From NCBI RefSeq assembly GCF_025457425.1, contig NZ_JAMXIA010000001.1, positions 2,790,001 to 2,854,000 of the forward strand: a stretch of DNA of 64,000 nucleotides, read 5' to 3'. This DNA comes from Chryseobacterium foetidum. Lineage in GTDB: Bacteria > Bacteroidota > Bacteroidia > Flavobacteriales > Weeksellaceae. Positions within the stretch are counted from its first letter, which is position 1, and every line of letters starts with the position of its first letter. Shown in pieces: positions 16,911 to 24,553 of the stretch. The notes under the pieces were generated by a model. The model saw only the letters and a list, made by a program, of their open reading frames with translations, ran no database searches and was not told where the DNA came from. Position numbers and translations under genes: made by a program.

Positions 16911-17168
16911 ATGATGGATGAAAATATATTAGGTCTTATCGCCGGCGCACTTACAAGCATTGCTGCACTGCCGCAACTTATAAAAGTTCTGAAAACAAAA
17001 AATACCAACGATCTTTCTGCACTGATGTTGGTTATTTTGATTTCAGGACTTTCTTTATGGGTGTGGTATGGTATCATCAATGACGAATTACCCATAATTC
17101 TGTCGAATGCGTTTGCCGTTGTTTTGAATGCGGTTTTGCTTTTCTGCAAACTCAGTTTTAAAAAGTAA
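16911..17168 (+). CDS. SemiSWEET-type (PQ-loop) small membrane transporter
   Basis: An 85-residue protein with three membrane helices. The first contains the PQ motif (GLIAGALTSIAALPQLIKVLKTKNTNDLSALM), the second LSLWVWYGI and the third ending in VVLNAVLLFCKL. This is the single triple-helix unit of SemiSWEET sugar carriers, which work as dimers by facilitated diffusion. Two ATGs are adjacent (MMD); either may be used. The substrate is unknown. Confidence 0.85.
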   Translation: MMDENILGLIAGALTSIAALPQLIKVLKTKNTNDLSALMLVILISGLSLWVWYGIINDELPIILSNAFAVVLNAVLLFCKLSFKK

Positions 17169-17235
17169 ATTTTTCAAATCCTCCTTTTGCATACTATTTG
17201 TTTAAATGATAGGATAACATCACAATCAAAGTATT

Positions 17236-18222
17236 ATGGAAAATCAAATAAAAGATAGAAGTCTGGAAGGAAAAACAGTGGTAATCACCGGAGGAACCAG
17301 CGGAGTAGGGCGTGCTGCAGCAGAAGCTTTTGCGCTTGAAGGCTGCAATGTGGTGATTGCTGCAAGAGGTGAAAAAGGGCTCGAAGATACCACCGCACTG
17401 CTTCGTGATCTTGGAGCTGTAACCTTAGCCGTAAAAACCGATGTTTCGGTGGCGGACGATGTGAAAAATCTTGCCGAACAGGCGCTTCAGTTCAACGGAC
17501 GAATCGATATCTGGGTAAACAATGCCGGAGTGATGGCAACTGGTAAATTTGAGGATATGTCTGCGGAAGCTGTTGATCAGGTTGTTAAGACCAATCTGTT
17601 AGGTTATCTGCATGGTGCTCATACAATTTTGCCGATATTCAAAAAACAGACCGACGGAATTTTAATCAATAATATTTCAATCGGCGGATGGATTCCAACA
17701 CCTTACGGAACGGCCTATTCTGCCTCAAAATACGGAATCAGAGGAATGGCAGATGCCTTACAGGGCGAAATTTCTGACTTCCCTAACATTCATGTATGTT
17801 CTTTATATCCGGGAATGCAGAAATCTACGGGAAATTCTCACTCCGCAAAATTTTCCGGATTGGATTTTAAAGTTCCGCCGGGAGCAGCAGATCCGAGAGA
17901 TACGGCTCAACTGATGGTGAAGACTGCAAAAAATCCCAAAAAATCTGTCATGCCGGATGTTTCAACCATAATGATGAAAGGTTTTTATAAATTATTACCG
18001 GGCGTTTTCAGTAATGTCAGTTCAGGTGTGTTGAGAATGATGATGAAACCGGATAAAAACAAAGAATCCAATGGGAATATATTTATTCCTTCACCCGGGC
18101 CATCAAGAATTTATGGAGAAACAGTACTGCCGGAAATTACCAGAAAAACAAAGATGATTGCTGCAGGAGCATTAGCTGCGGGAGCAATTTACCTTCTTCT
18201 GAAACGAAGAAATAATCATTAA
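17236..18222 (+). CDS. Short-chain dehydrogenase/reductase with C-terminal hydrophobic tail
   Basis: A 328-residue classical SDR. It has the nucleotide-binding TGGTSGVG (18-25), NNAG (95-98) and the catalytic triad S148, Y161, K165 in YSASK. Residues about 250-300 extend beyond the usual 250-residue core, and the last 20 (AAGALAAGAIYLLLKRR) form a hydrophobic segment followed by basic residues, suggesting membrane attachment. The oxidised substrate is not predictable. Confidence 0.88.
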   Translation: MENQIKDRSLEGKTVVITGGTSGVGRAAAEAFALEGCNVVIAARGEKGLEDTTALLRDLGAVTLAVKTDVSVADDVKNLAEQALQFNGRIDIWVNNAGVMATGKFEDMSAEAVDQVVKTNLLGYLHGAHTILPIFKKQTDGILINNISIGGWIPTPYGTAYSASKYGIRGMADALQGEISDFPNIHVCSLYPGMQKSTGNSHSAKFSGLDFKVPPGAADPRDTAQLMVKTAKNPKKSVMPDVSTIMMKGFYKLLPGVFSNVSSGVLRMMMKPDKNKESNGNIFIPSPGPSRIYGETVLPEITRKTKMIAAGALAAGAIYLLLKRRNNH

Positions 18223-18305
18223 ATCACAAATAACAGTCATTTAATTGATTTAAAATATTATGAAGGCAAGATTTTGATTAGTTTTAAACCTAAACCTTAC
18301 AAAAT

Positions 18306-18343
18306 AAAAAAAACAGCCTGCAAAAAAAAATTGCAGGCTGTTT
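18306..18343 (-). terminator. Terminator of the first SusCD operon
   Basis: AAACAGCCTGCAA (18311-18323) pairs perfectly with TTGCAGGCTGTTT (18331-18343). Read on the minus strand the stem is followed by a long T run. It lies 28 bases after the susD stop. Confidence 0.85.
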
Positions 18344-18371
18344 CTGAAGTATAGAAATTAGTAAAATAAAG

Positions 18372-20108
18372 TTAATAACCTTCGTTCTGCACCAGGTATC
18401 CCGGCGAACTTGAAGCCCCGTCAATTGCCGACTGTGGAATCGGGAAAAGTCTTTTTCTTGGGTCGGCATTGGTTTTTGAAGTGTAGGTATCTTCATACCG
18501 GCCAAATCTGATCATATCTGTTCTTCTGGAAAATTCCCAGTAAAACTCAAAACCTCTTTCTCTGTACAATGTGTTTAATGTAATTGAAGTAAGAGCCGGA
18601 GGTGTTACCGAAGGTCTTGCTGTTCTTGAAGCACGTACAAAGTTGACATCTGCCAAAGCTGCACCTGCATTTCCTTTTCTCAATTGAGCTTCTGCTCTCA
18701 TCAGATAAATATCTGCCAAACGCAACAGAACGATATCGGCATTTCCTCTGTTTCTTCCCGTATCTGAAGTTCTGCTGAATTGATATTTTGCCACTCTATA
18801 CCCATCTGTATAATCTTTGTTGTTTGGGTTTTCAAGATCGATTTCCAGTGTGTGATTTACGTAATTTACAAATCCATTTCTCTGTTCGATGATCGGATAG
18901 ATTTTATATTGTCCGTTTACTGTTTGAAAAGGCTGTCCGTTTGCTGAATTTCTCAATCCCCATTGCACACCTCTTTGGATTCCTCTGTTGATTTCGTACG
19001 TAGAACCATTTACCAGGAAGAAGTGATTGGCATCATTTGCTGGAGTCACTCCCGTTAAATTCTGTAAATTCTGTGGCACCGTGAAGTTTTCTTTAAAAAA
19101 TCTTGCATCTGCCAAAGCAGGATCGGTGCTTCCGTAAGCTTGCGTCCATGTTGCATAAAAATCTGAGGTAATAGCGGGACCATCTGTGCCATTCGCTTTC
19201 GGGAATGCTGCTAAAGGATATTGACTTCCTGAAAGCGACCAATAACCTAATCTGTTGTGAGACGTTGTTAAATCCTGGCGTTGATCAATTGCAAAAATTA
19301 ATTCTTTGTTGGAATGATTGTTATCATCAAAAATCGCAAAATATTCCGGTGATAAAGCGAATAATCCAGAATTAATTACTTTATTGGTGTATTCAAGTAC
19401 TTTATCCATGTCCGCCGCCGCAAAAGTTGCCGCTCCGTATGGATTTCTGTAAACTCCTGCATTAAGATACAGCTGTGCTAAAAATCCGTTCACAGAGGCT
19501 TGAGACATTCTTCCCGGTCCTTTTGCGTTATCCAATTCGTTGACAACGGCAAGAAATTCACTTTCAATATAAGATACTGCTTCCTGTCTTCTCAAAATTT
19601 GAGAATCTTCAGAAGTTGAATCTTTTTTAAATGCTAATCCCCAGTAATCCAGCATCAGCATATTGTAATACGCTCTTAAAGCTCTCATTTCAGCCAATCC
19701 TTTTGCTGCTTCAGGATTTGTTGCTGCAAGTGGCTGTAGTCTTTCAATAGCAACTACTGTTCTGGAAAGCATTAATCTGAATGCATTCCAGGTATCTCTC
19801 ACAACCACGTTTGCAGTTGTCGCAGTGTGTTGATGAAGTTCAATATATTTACCACCATCGTACCAGTCGTTTCCGCTTCCTCTTGGGGGAAGAATTCCTT
19901 GATCTGTACTTATTAACTGTAGTCCGTAGTTTTTGGTATGGGTAAATGCGTCAGGAAGAGGTCCGTAAGCAGGAGCCATTACTTCAATCACGACATTGTT
20001 GGTTTGTACATCCAGAGATTCGTCGATAACCTGCTCCGCAAGATCACTACATCCAATGTTTACAAGGGCACTTAGGCTTAAAATACTTATTAGAAATTTA
20101 TTTTTCAT
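18372..20108 (-). CDS. SusD/RagB-family outer-membrane nutrient-binding lipoprotein
   Basis: A 578-residue SusD-like lipoprotein. The signal peptide ends at the lipidated Cys20 (VNIGC). The TPR-rich N-terminal half includes RALRAYYNMLMLDYWG, and the C-terminal SusD domain includes LLRLADIYLMRAEAQLRKG and RERGFEFYWEFSRRTDMIRFGRYED. It pairs with the SusC gene 23 bases upstream. The neighbours across the divergent promoter are phosphatases rather than glycosidases, so the ligand may be an organic phosphate compound; that is inference. Confidence 0.93.
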   Translation of the reverse strand: MKNKFLISILSLSALVNIGCSDLAEQVIDESLDVQTNNVVIEVMAPAYGPLPDAFTHTKNYGLQLISTDQGILPPRGSGNDWYDGGKYIELHQHTATTANVVVRDTWNAFRLMLSRTVVAIERLQPLAATNPEAAKGLAEMRALRAYYNMLMLDYWGLAFKKDSTSEDSQILRRQEAVSYIESEFLAVVNELDNAKGPGRMSQASVNGFLAQLYLNAGVYRNPYGAATFAAADMDKVLEYTNKVINSGLFALSPEYFAIFDDNNHSNKELIFAIDQRQDLTTSHNRLGYWSLSGSQYPLAAFPKANGTDGPAITSDFYATWTQAYGSTDPALADARFFKENFTVPQNLQNLTGVTPANDANHFFLVNGSTYEINRGIQRGVQWGLRNSANGQPFQTVNGQYKIYPIIEQRNGFVNYVNHTLEIDLENPNNKDYTDGYRVAKYQFSRTSDTGRNRGNADIVLLRLADIYLMRAEAQLRKGNAGAALADVNFVRASRTARPSVTPPALTSITLNTLYRERGFEFYWEFSRRTDMIRFGRYEDTYTSKTNADPRKRLFPIPQSAIDGASSSPGYLVQNEGY

Positions 20109-20131
20109 TGTTTTCTTTTTTAAATAATTAA

Positions 20132-22897
20132 TTAAAATGCTACGTTCACACCAAATACAAAGCTTTTTGCTTTAGGATAAGTAGCGTAATCGATACCGAA
20201 AGACTGAATTCCGCCTTGAGAAATACCCGTGTTGATTTCTGGGTCAAAGCCTGAATATTTAGTGATTACAAATAAATTCTGAGCAGTTACTGTAAATCTG
20301 ACGTTTCTGATATGTTCTCCAAGGCCTAAGATTTTAGGATTTAAATTATATCCCAAAGTCGCATTGTTTAATCTGAAAAAATCTCCTTTCTCTAAATATC
20401 GTGTAGAAATAACATTGGTGTTATTAGCGCTTTCGTTTGGAAACTGGGTGGCAACTTCGGTCGTGTTTTGAGACAGACCTAATCTTCCTCTTGTAAATAA
20501 AGTGGAGGCCGTATTGTTGTAGATCATATTTCCTGCAACTCCGTTGAAGTTTAATCCAAAATCAAAATTCTTGTAGGCTGCTTTCAGATAAAGGTTGTAG
20601 GTAAAGTCTGGTAAAGCACTTCCAGCGGCAACTCTGTCATTATCTGTAATGATTCCGTCTCCATCAACATCTCTGAAAATATTGGTTCCATTTTCATTTA
20701 AACCTAAAAATTCTCTCACGTAAAACGTACCGATGGGCTCATGGTTGATATATCCATTGATGACTGCATTTGTCGTTCCGGGACCTTGAGCTTCTCCGGT
20801 TGAAAGAACTTTATAAGGAGAGTCTTTTACTACATTTTTAATGAATGCTGCATTTCCACCGATGCTGTAAGTGAAAGCTTTATTTGGATTACTGTTGTAG
20901 TTTAAAGATATTTCATAACCTGTATTGTTGATGGTCATGTTTGGGATATTTTTCCACATTTTTTCTTCAGCACTGATGGGATCAACAGGATTAATATCCA
21001 GCAAAATATTATCTGAAACCTTATTGAAGAAATCAAATGTACCCGTCAATCTGTTGTTCAAAAATCCGAAATCTACCCCAATGTTAGTTTGAGTTGTCAC
21101 CTCCCACTGAATGTTTGGATTGTCTGCTCTTACCAAATAAAATCCTACGGGATAATTTCCGCTTCCATCCATTGGATAGGTTGCCTGTCCGCCACCATCA
21201 GATGCTGATTTGTAACTTCTTTTTGTAATTTTATTAGGAATTTCCTGATTTCCTGTTTTACCCCAGCTTGCTCTTAGTTTTAAATTGCTTACTTCATCTA
21301 CCTCCGAAAGAAAGTTTTCTTTCGTTACATTCCAGCCTGCAGCCACTGATGGGAAATATCCGTAGCGGTTGTTTTCTCCAAATTTTGATGATCCGTCTGC
21401 TCTTAAAGTTGCAGTTAAGAGATATTTGTCATTAAAGTCATAGTTTACTCTACCAAACCATGATTGAAGCTCATTTTTGCTGGCAATAGATGATGAGGTA
21501 GTATTGTTTTTGTTAGCGGCTCCAATTTGATATTGTGGCTCAATTCCGTTATTGGGAAATACTGAGTAATCCCAGCTTCTTGCTACAAGTGAAAGTTTTT
21601 GATAAGAATGTCCTGCCATTACGTTGAAGTCATGACGGTTGATCTTGAATTTATATGTTAAAGTATTTTCTACAAGCGTATTGTTGTTAGAATAATAATT
21701 TAAGTTTAAAGATCCTATTTCCAAAGGAATAGCATGTGGCATATTTTGGATCACCCGGTCGGCCGAAGAATAGTCAACTCCAAGATTCATTTTATAGGTT
21801 AAACCTTTAATGATTTCTACTGAAGGAGAAATATTGGCTAAAATCCTGTTGTTGTTTGTAAAATCTTTATAAATATCCTGACGGATAAGGGGATTAAAAC
21901 TTCCGTTATTGAAAACCGTTGTCGGCGAACCATTGGTGAAAGCAGGATAGGTTGGATTGAGCGTAAGCATTGTAGAAACCATGCTCGTTACGCTCGGTCT
22001 GTTGTTTTCGGTTCTTGTTCCGTTTAAGTTGAAATCAATATTTACCCTTCCGTCAAATGCTTTTTGGGAAACATTTACACGCCCCGAATACCTTCTCAGA
22101 TTACTGTTATACAAAATACCTTCCTGATTTTCGTAACCTAAAGCTGCATAATAATTTGAATTATCTGTTGCACCTGCTGCGGAAAAATTTACATTTTCTG
22201 AAATTGCTGTTTTCGTCAGTTCATCCTGCCAGTCGGTGTTTCCACCCATGTCGTCAACTTTGGCTCCCATTGCGGCAACCTGTCTTCTGAATTCATCAGC
22301 ACTGAAAACATCCATTTTGCTGGCCAGTTTTGAAACAGTAAGGTTTGAAGAAAGATTCATCTGAGTTCTTCCTTTTTTACCTTTTTTGGTAGTAATGACG
22401 ATAACTCCGTTTGCACCCCTTGCCCCATAAATTGCAGCTGCAGAAGCATCCTTCAGAACATCCATCGATGCAATATCATCAGGGTTGATGAAGTTCATCG
22501 GGTTATTGGCAACTCCCGTGTTGCTGTTATCGATAACAAAACCGTCGATCACATACAATGGAGTAGTTCCTGAACGCAAGCTTCCGACACCTCTGATGAC
22601 GATATTTTGATTGGCTCCGGGCTCGCCGCTCACGTTGGCAACATTTACTCCGGCTACTTTTCCCTGAAGAAGCTGACCTACGTTGGCAACCATACCTTTG
22701 TTAAAATCTTCGGCTTTTACAGAACCTACAGCTCCGGTTACATCCGATTTTTTCTGGGAGCCATAACCAATCATTACTACTTCTTCAAGATCTGTCTGCC
22801 TGTTACCGCTGCTAATCGAGTCTGACTCTTTTTTTTGTGCAAATGTTAAGCTGACACAACCCATCAAAACAGTTGGCACGAGATAAATAAGCTTCAT
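20132..22897 (-). CDS. SusC/RagA-family TonB-dependent transporter
   Basis: A 921-residue outer-membrane beta-barrel importer. After a signal peptide (ending about residue 20) there is a short linker and then the TonB-box/plug start EEVVMIGYGSQKKSDVTGAVGSV, SusC signature plug motifs (GVGSLRSGTTPLYVIDGF, YGARGANGVIVITTKKGK) and a C-terminal strand ending in VNVAF. The carboxypeptidase-D-like domain of about 80 residues that precedes the plug in most SusCs is missing. It would pump ligands captured by the SusD into the periplasm using TonB. The -7 box at 22922 and a Pho-box-like repeat lie just upstream. Confidence 0.94.
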   Translation of the reverse strand: MKLIYLVPTVLMGCVSLTFAQKKESDSISSGNRQTDLEEVVMIGYGSQKKSDVTGAVGSVKAEDFNKGMVANVGQLLQGKVAGVNVANVSGEPGANQNIVIRGVGSLRSGTTPLYVIDGFVIDNSNTGVANNPMNFINPDDIASMDVLKDASAAAIYGARGANGVIVITTKKGKKGRTQMNLSSNLTVSKLASKMDVFSADEFRRQVAAMGAKVDDMGGNTDWQDELTKTAISENVNFSAAGATDNSNYYAALGYENQEGILYNSNLRRYSGRVNVSQKAFDGRVNIDFNLNGTRTENNRPSVTSMVSTMLTLNPTYPAFTNGSPTTVFNNGSFNPLIRQDIYKDFTNNNRILANISPSVEIIKGLTYKMNLGVDYSSADRVIQNMPHAIPLEIGSLNLNYYSNNNTLVENTLTYKFKINRHDFNVMAGHSYQKLSLVARSWDYSVFPNNGIEPQYQIGAANKNNTTSSSIASKNELQSWFGRVNYDFNDKYLLTATLRADGSSKFGENNRYGYFPSVAAGWNVTKENFLSEVDEVSNLKLRASWGKTGNQEIPNKITKRSYKSASDGGGQATYPMDGSGNYPVGFYLVRADNPNIQWEVTTQTNIGVDFGFLNNRLTGTFDFFNKVSDNILLDINPVDPISAEEKMWKNIPNMTINNTGYEISLNYNSNPNKAFTYSIGGNAAFIKNVVKDSPYKVLSTGEAQGPGTTNAVINGYINHEPIGTFYVREFLGLNENGTNIFRDVDGDGIITDNDRVAAGSALPDFTYNLYLKAAYKNFDFGLNFNGVAGNMIYNNTASTLFTRGRLGLSQNTTEVATQFPNESANNTNVISTRYLEKGDFFRLNNATLGYNLNPKILGLGEHIRNVRFTVTAQNLFVITKYSGFDPEINTGISQGGIQSFGIDYATYPKAKSFVFGVNVAF

Positions 22898-22914
22898 TCC
22901 TTTTTATTTTGGTG

Positions 22915-22922
22915 CAAAATTA
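22915..22922 (-). promoter_or_regulatory. -7 box of the first SusCD operon
   Basis: Minus-strand TAATTTTG (22922-22915), an exact TAnnTTTG. No good TTTG -33 element stands 19-21 nt upstream; the direct repeat at 22943-22960 occupies that place, as expected for an activator-dependent promoter. Confidence 0.6.
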
Positions 22923-22942
22923 GGCTCAAAAAAAGCCGACTT

Positions 22943-22960
22943 CCGTTAAATTACCGTTAA
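22943..22960. promoter_or_regulatory. Pho-box-like direct repeat upstream of susC
   Basis: CCGTTAA ATTA CCGTTAA: two identical 7-mers separated by 4 bases, an 11-bp period. OmpR-type regulators such as PhoB bind this geometry (7 + 4 + 7). It sits in the -33 region of the susC promoter. The 7-mer differs from the E. coli Pho box. Confidence 0.45.
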
Positions 22961-23126
22961 GTAACCCATTTTTAAAATTAATAAAATGTGAATTTTATTG
23001 CGAAAAATTAAATTTCAGTAAACTTATTGTTAAATGGTTTTGTCTAAATGTCTGTACGTAAGGATAAAGTCTGTTAACATTGAATTATGCAGCTATTAGG
23101 TCAATGTTTCGTTTTGATGTAATGCC

Positions 23127-23134
23127 TAATTTTG
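23127..23134 (+). promoter_or_regulatory. -7 box of the alkaline phosphatase gene
   Basis: TAATTTTG matches TAnnTTTG. It lies in a 13-nt string, CCTAATTTTGCAC, which is also present at the divergent susC promoter on the other strand. The 281-base divergent region has no coding sequence. Confidence 0.5.
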
Positions 23135-23178
23135 CACGTTGATTATGGAAATAATTAATTATTAAAATAATAATCATT

Positions 23179-24306
23179 ATGAATTATATTTGTAAAAGTC
23201 CTAATGTAAAGGTGTTTGCTGCTTTTTTAATGTTTCTGTTTGAAACTTTAATAAATGCGCAAAGTCAAAAACCCATCAATGTCATCTTTATGATTGGTGA
23301 TGGAATGGGAGTATCTCAAGTAACATCTGCATTTTATTTTGGAGAAGGAAAACCGAATTTTCAACAATTTAAATATGTAGGTCTTTCTGAAACGTCAAGT
23401 ACGAGCGACCGAATTACAGATTCTGCGGCTGGCGCAACAGCTTTGTCGACAGGACAGAAAACCTATAAAAGAGCAATTGGAGTAGATAAAGATTCTGTTG
23501 CTATCCCAACAATTCTGGAGCAACTGCGGGATAAAGGTTACAAAACCGGACTGGTCAGCTTAACAAGTCTCACCCATGCAACGCCCGCTGCCTACTATGC
23601 ACACATCAAAGACCGCGACTGGCACGAGGATATCGCTTTGGATTTTATAAAATCTGATGTCGATTTCGCAGCAGGTGGAGGTTTAAAGTTTTTTACCAAA
23701 AGGAAAGACAGCAGGAATCTTTTAACAGATTTAGCAAAGAAAAATTACAGGATAGACACCGTTTCCCTTTCAAAACCGGTTGCCGGAAAAAGAAATTTAT
23801 ACCTTCTGGCTCAGGATGAATTGCCCAATAAAATTCAGGGACGGAAAGATTTCCTTCCGGAAGCTACTCAAGCCGCATTGGATTATTTTTCCGGCGAAAA
23901 GAAACCTTTCTTTTTAATGGTTGAAGGTTCGTTCATCGACTGGGGCGGCCACGCAACCAATGCAGAAATGATGGTAAAAGAAGTCCTTGATTTCGATAAA
24001 ACCATAGGTGTTGTGATGGAATTTATCAGGAAAAATCCAAATACTTTATTGGTTGTAACTGCCGATCACGAAACAGGGGGTGCAAGCATTGGGAAATTTA
24101 TGGAAAAAGATGACGCAACAGGAAAAAAGAAAGAAGTAAAAGATAAAGTACAGGTCAATTTTATAGACAATCAGCACACTGCCGCTTTGGTACCTGTTTT
24201 TGCGATGGGAAAAGGAGAAGAACTGTTCTCAGGAGTTTATCCCAACAACACCATTTACCATAAACTGGTGGAAGCCCTGAAAAAATCGGGTGTCTTTTTA
24301 AAGTGA
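23179..24306 (+). CDS. Secreted alkaline phosphatase (PhoA-type fold)
   Basis: A 375-residue alkaline phosphatase with an N-terminal signal peptide (cleavage near NAQS). Metal site FMIGDGMG (D41), the nucleophile in TDSAAGATALSTG (S82, equivalent to PhoA S102), and the C-terminal metal ligands in ADHETGG (about 295-301) and QHTAALVP are all present. It hydrolyses phosphomonoesters in the periplasm or at the surface. It is shorter than E. coli PhoA, as is common in Bacteroidetes. It is divergent from a SusCD pair and followed by a second phosphatase with the same domain. Confidence 0.92.
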   Translation: MNYICKSPNVKVFAAFLMFLFETLINAQSQKPINVIFMIGDGMGVSQVTSAFYFGEGKPNFQQFKYVGLSETSSTSDRITDSAAGATALSTGQKTYKRAIGVDKDSVAIPTILEQLRDKGYKTGLVSLTSLTHATPAAYYAHIKDRDWHEDIALDFIKSDVDFAAGGGLKFFTKRKDSRNLLTDLAKKNYRIDTVSLSKPVAGKRNLYLLAQDELPNKIQGRKDFLPEATQAALDYFSGEKKPFFLMVEGSFIDWGGHATNAEMMVKEVLDFDKTIGVVMEFIRKNPNTLLVVTADHETGGASIGKFMEKDDATGKKKEVKDKVQVNFIDNQHTAALVPVFAMGKGEELFSGVYPNNTIYHKLVEALKKSGVFLK

Positions 24307-24446
24307 CTGTAAGAAAAGAAAAATCTTATCCTGGTTAATCAGCAGTTTAAAAAATAATCCTGACAGGATTTTCCCAGCTGAAAAAGTAAAATAAATACAG
24401 CTGTTTAATTTTTTTTCTCTAAAACTTGATGGTTTGCTGAGCATAC

Positions 24447-24490
24447 AGCGATCATAGAGCGATCATAGAGCGATGATACAGCGATATATT
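24447..24490. repeat. Four tandem 11-bp repeats upstream of the phosphatase fusion gene
   Basis: Units AGCGATCATAG, AGCGATCATAG, AGCGATGATAC and AGCGATATATT follow each other without gaps and end 64 bases before the ATG at 24554. They could be a minisatellite or a tandem operator with 11-bp phasing. The rest of the 247-base gap shows no gene and only an imperfect -7-like TAATCTTTG. Confidence 0.75.
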
Positions 24491-24553
24491 AGATATAATC
24501 TTTGAAATTTTGAAACTGTTTAATTTTTTTTCACCTAAACCTCAACCTAAAAA

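Noticed and set aside
24447..24490. Possible CRISPR array
   Set aside because: The repeats are 11 bp with no spacers and no cas genes are nearby.
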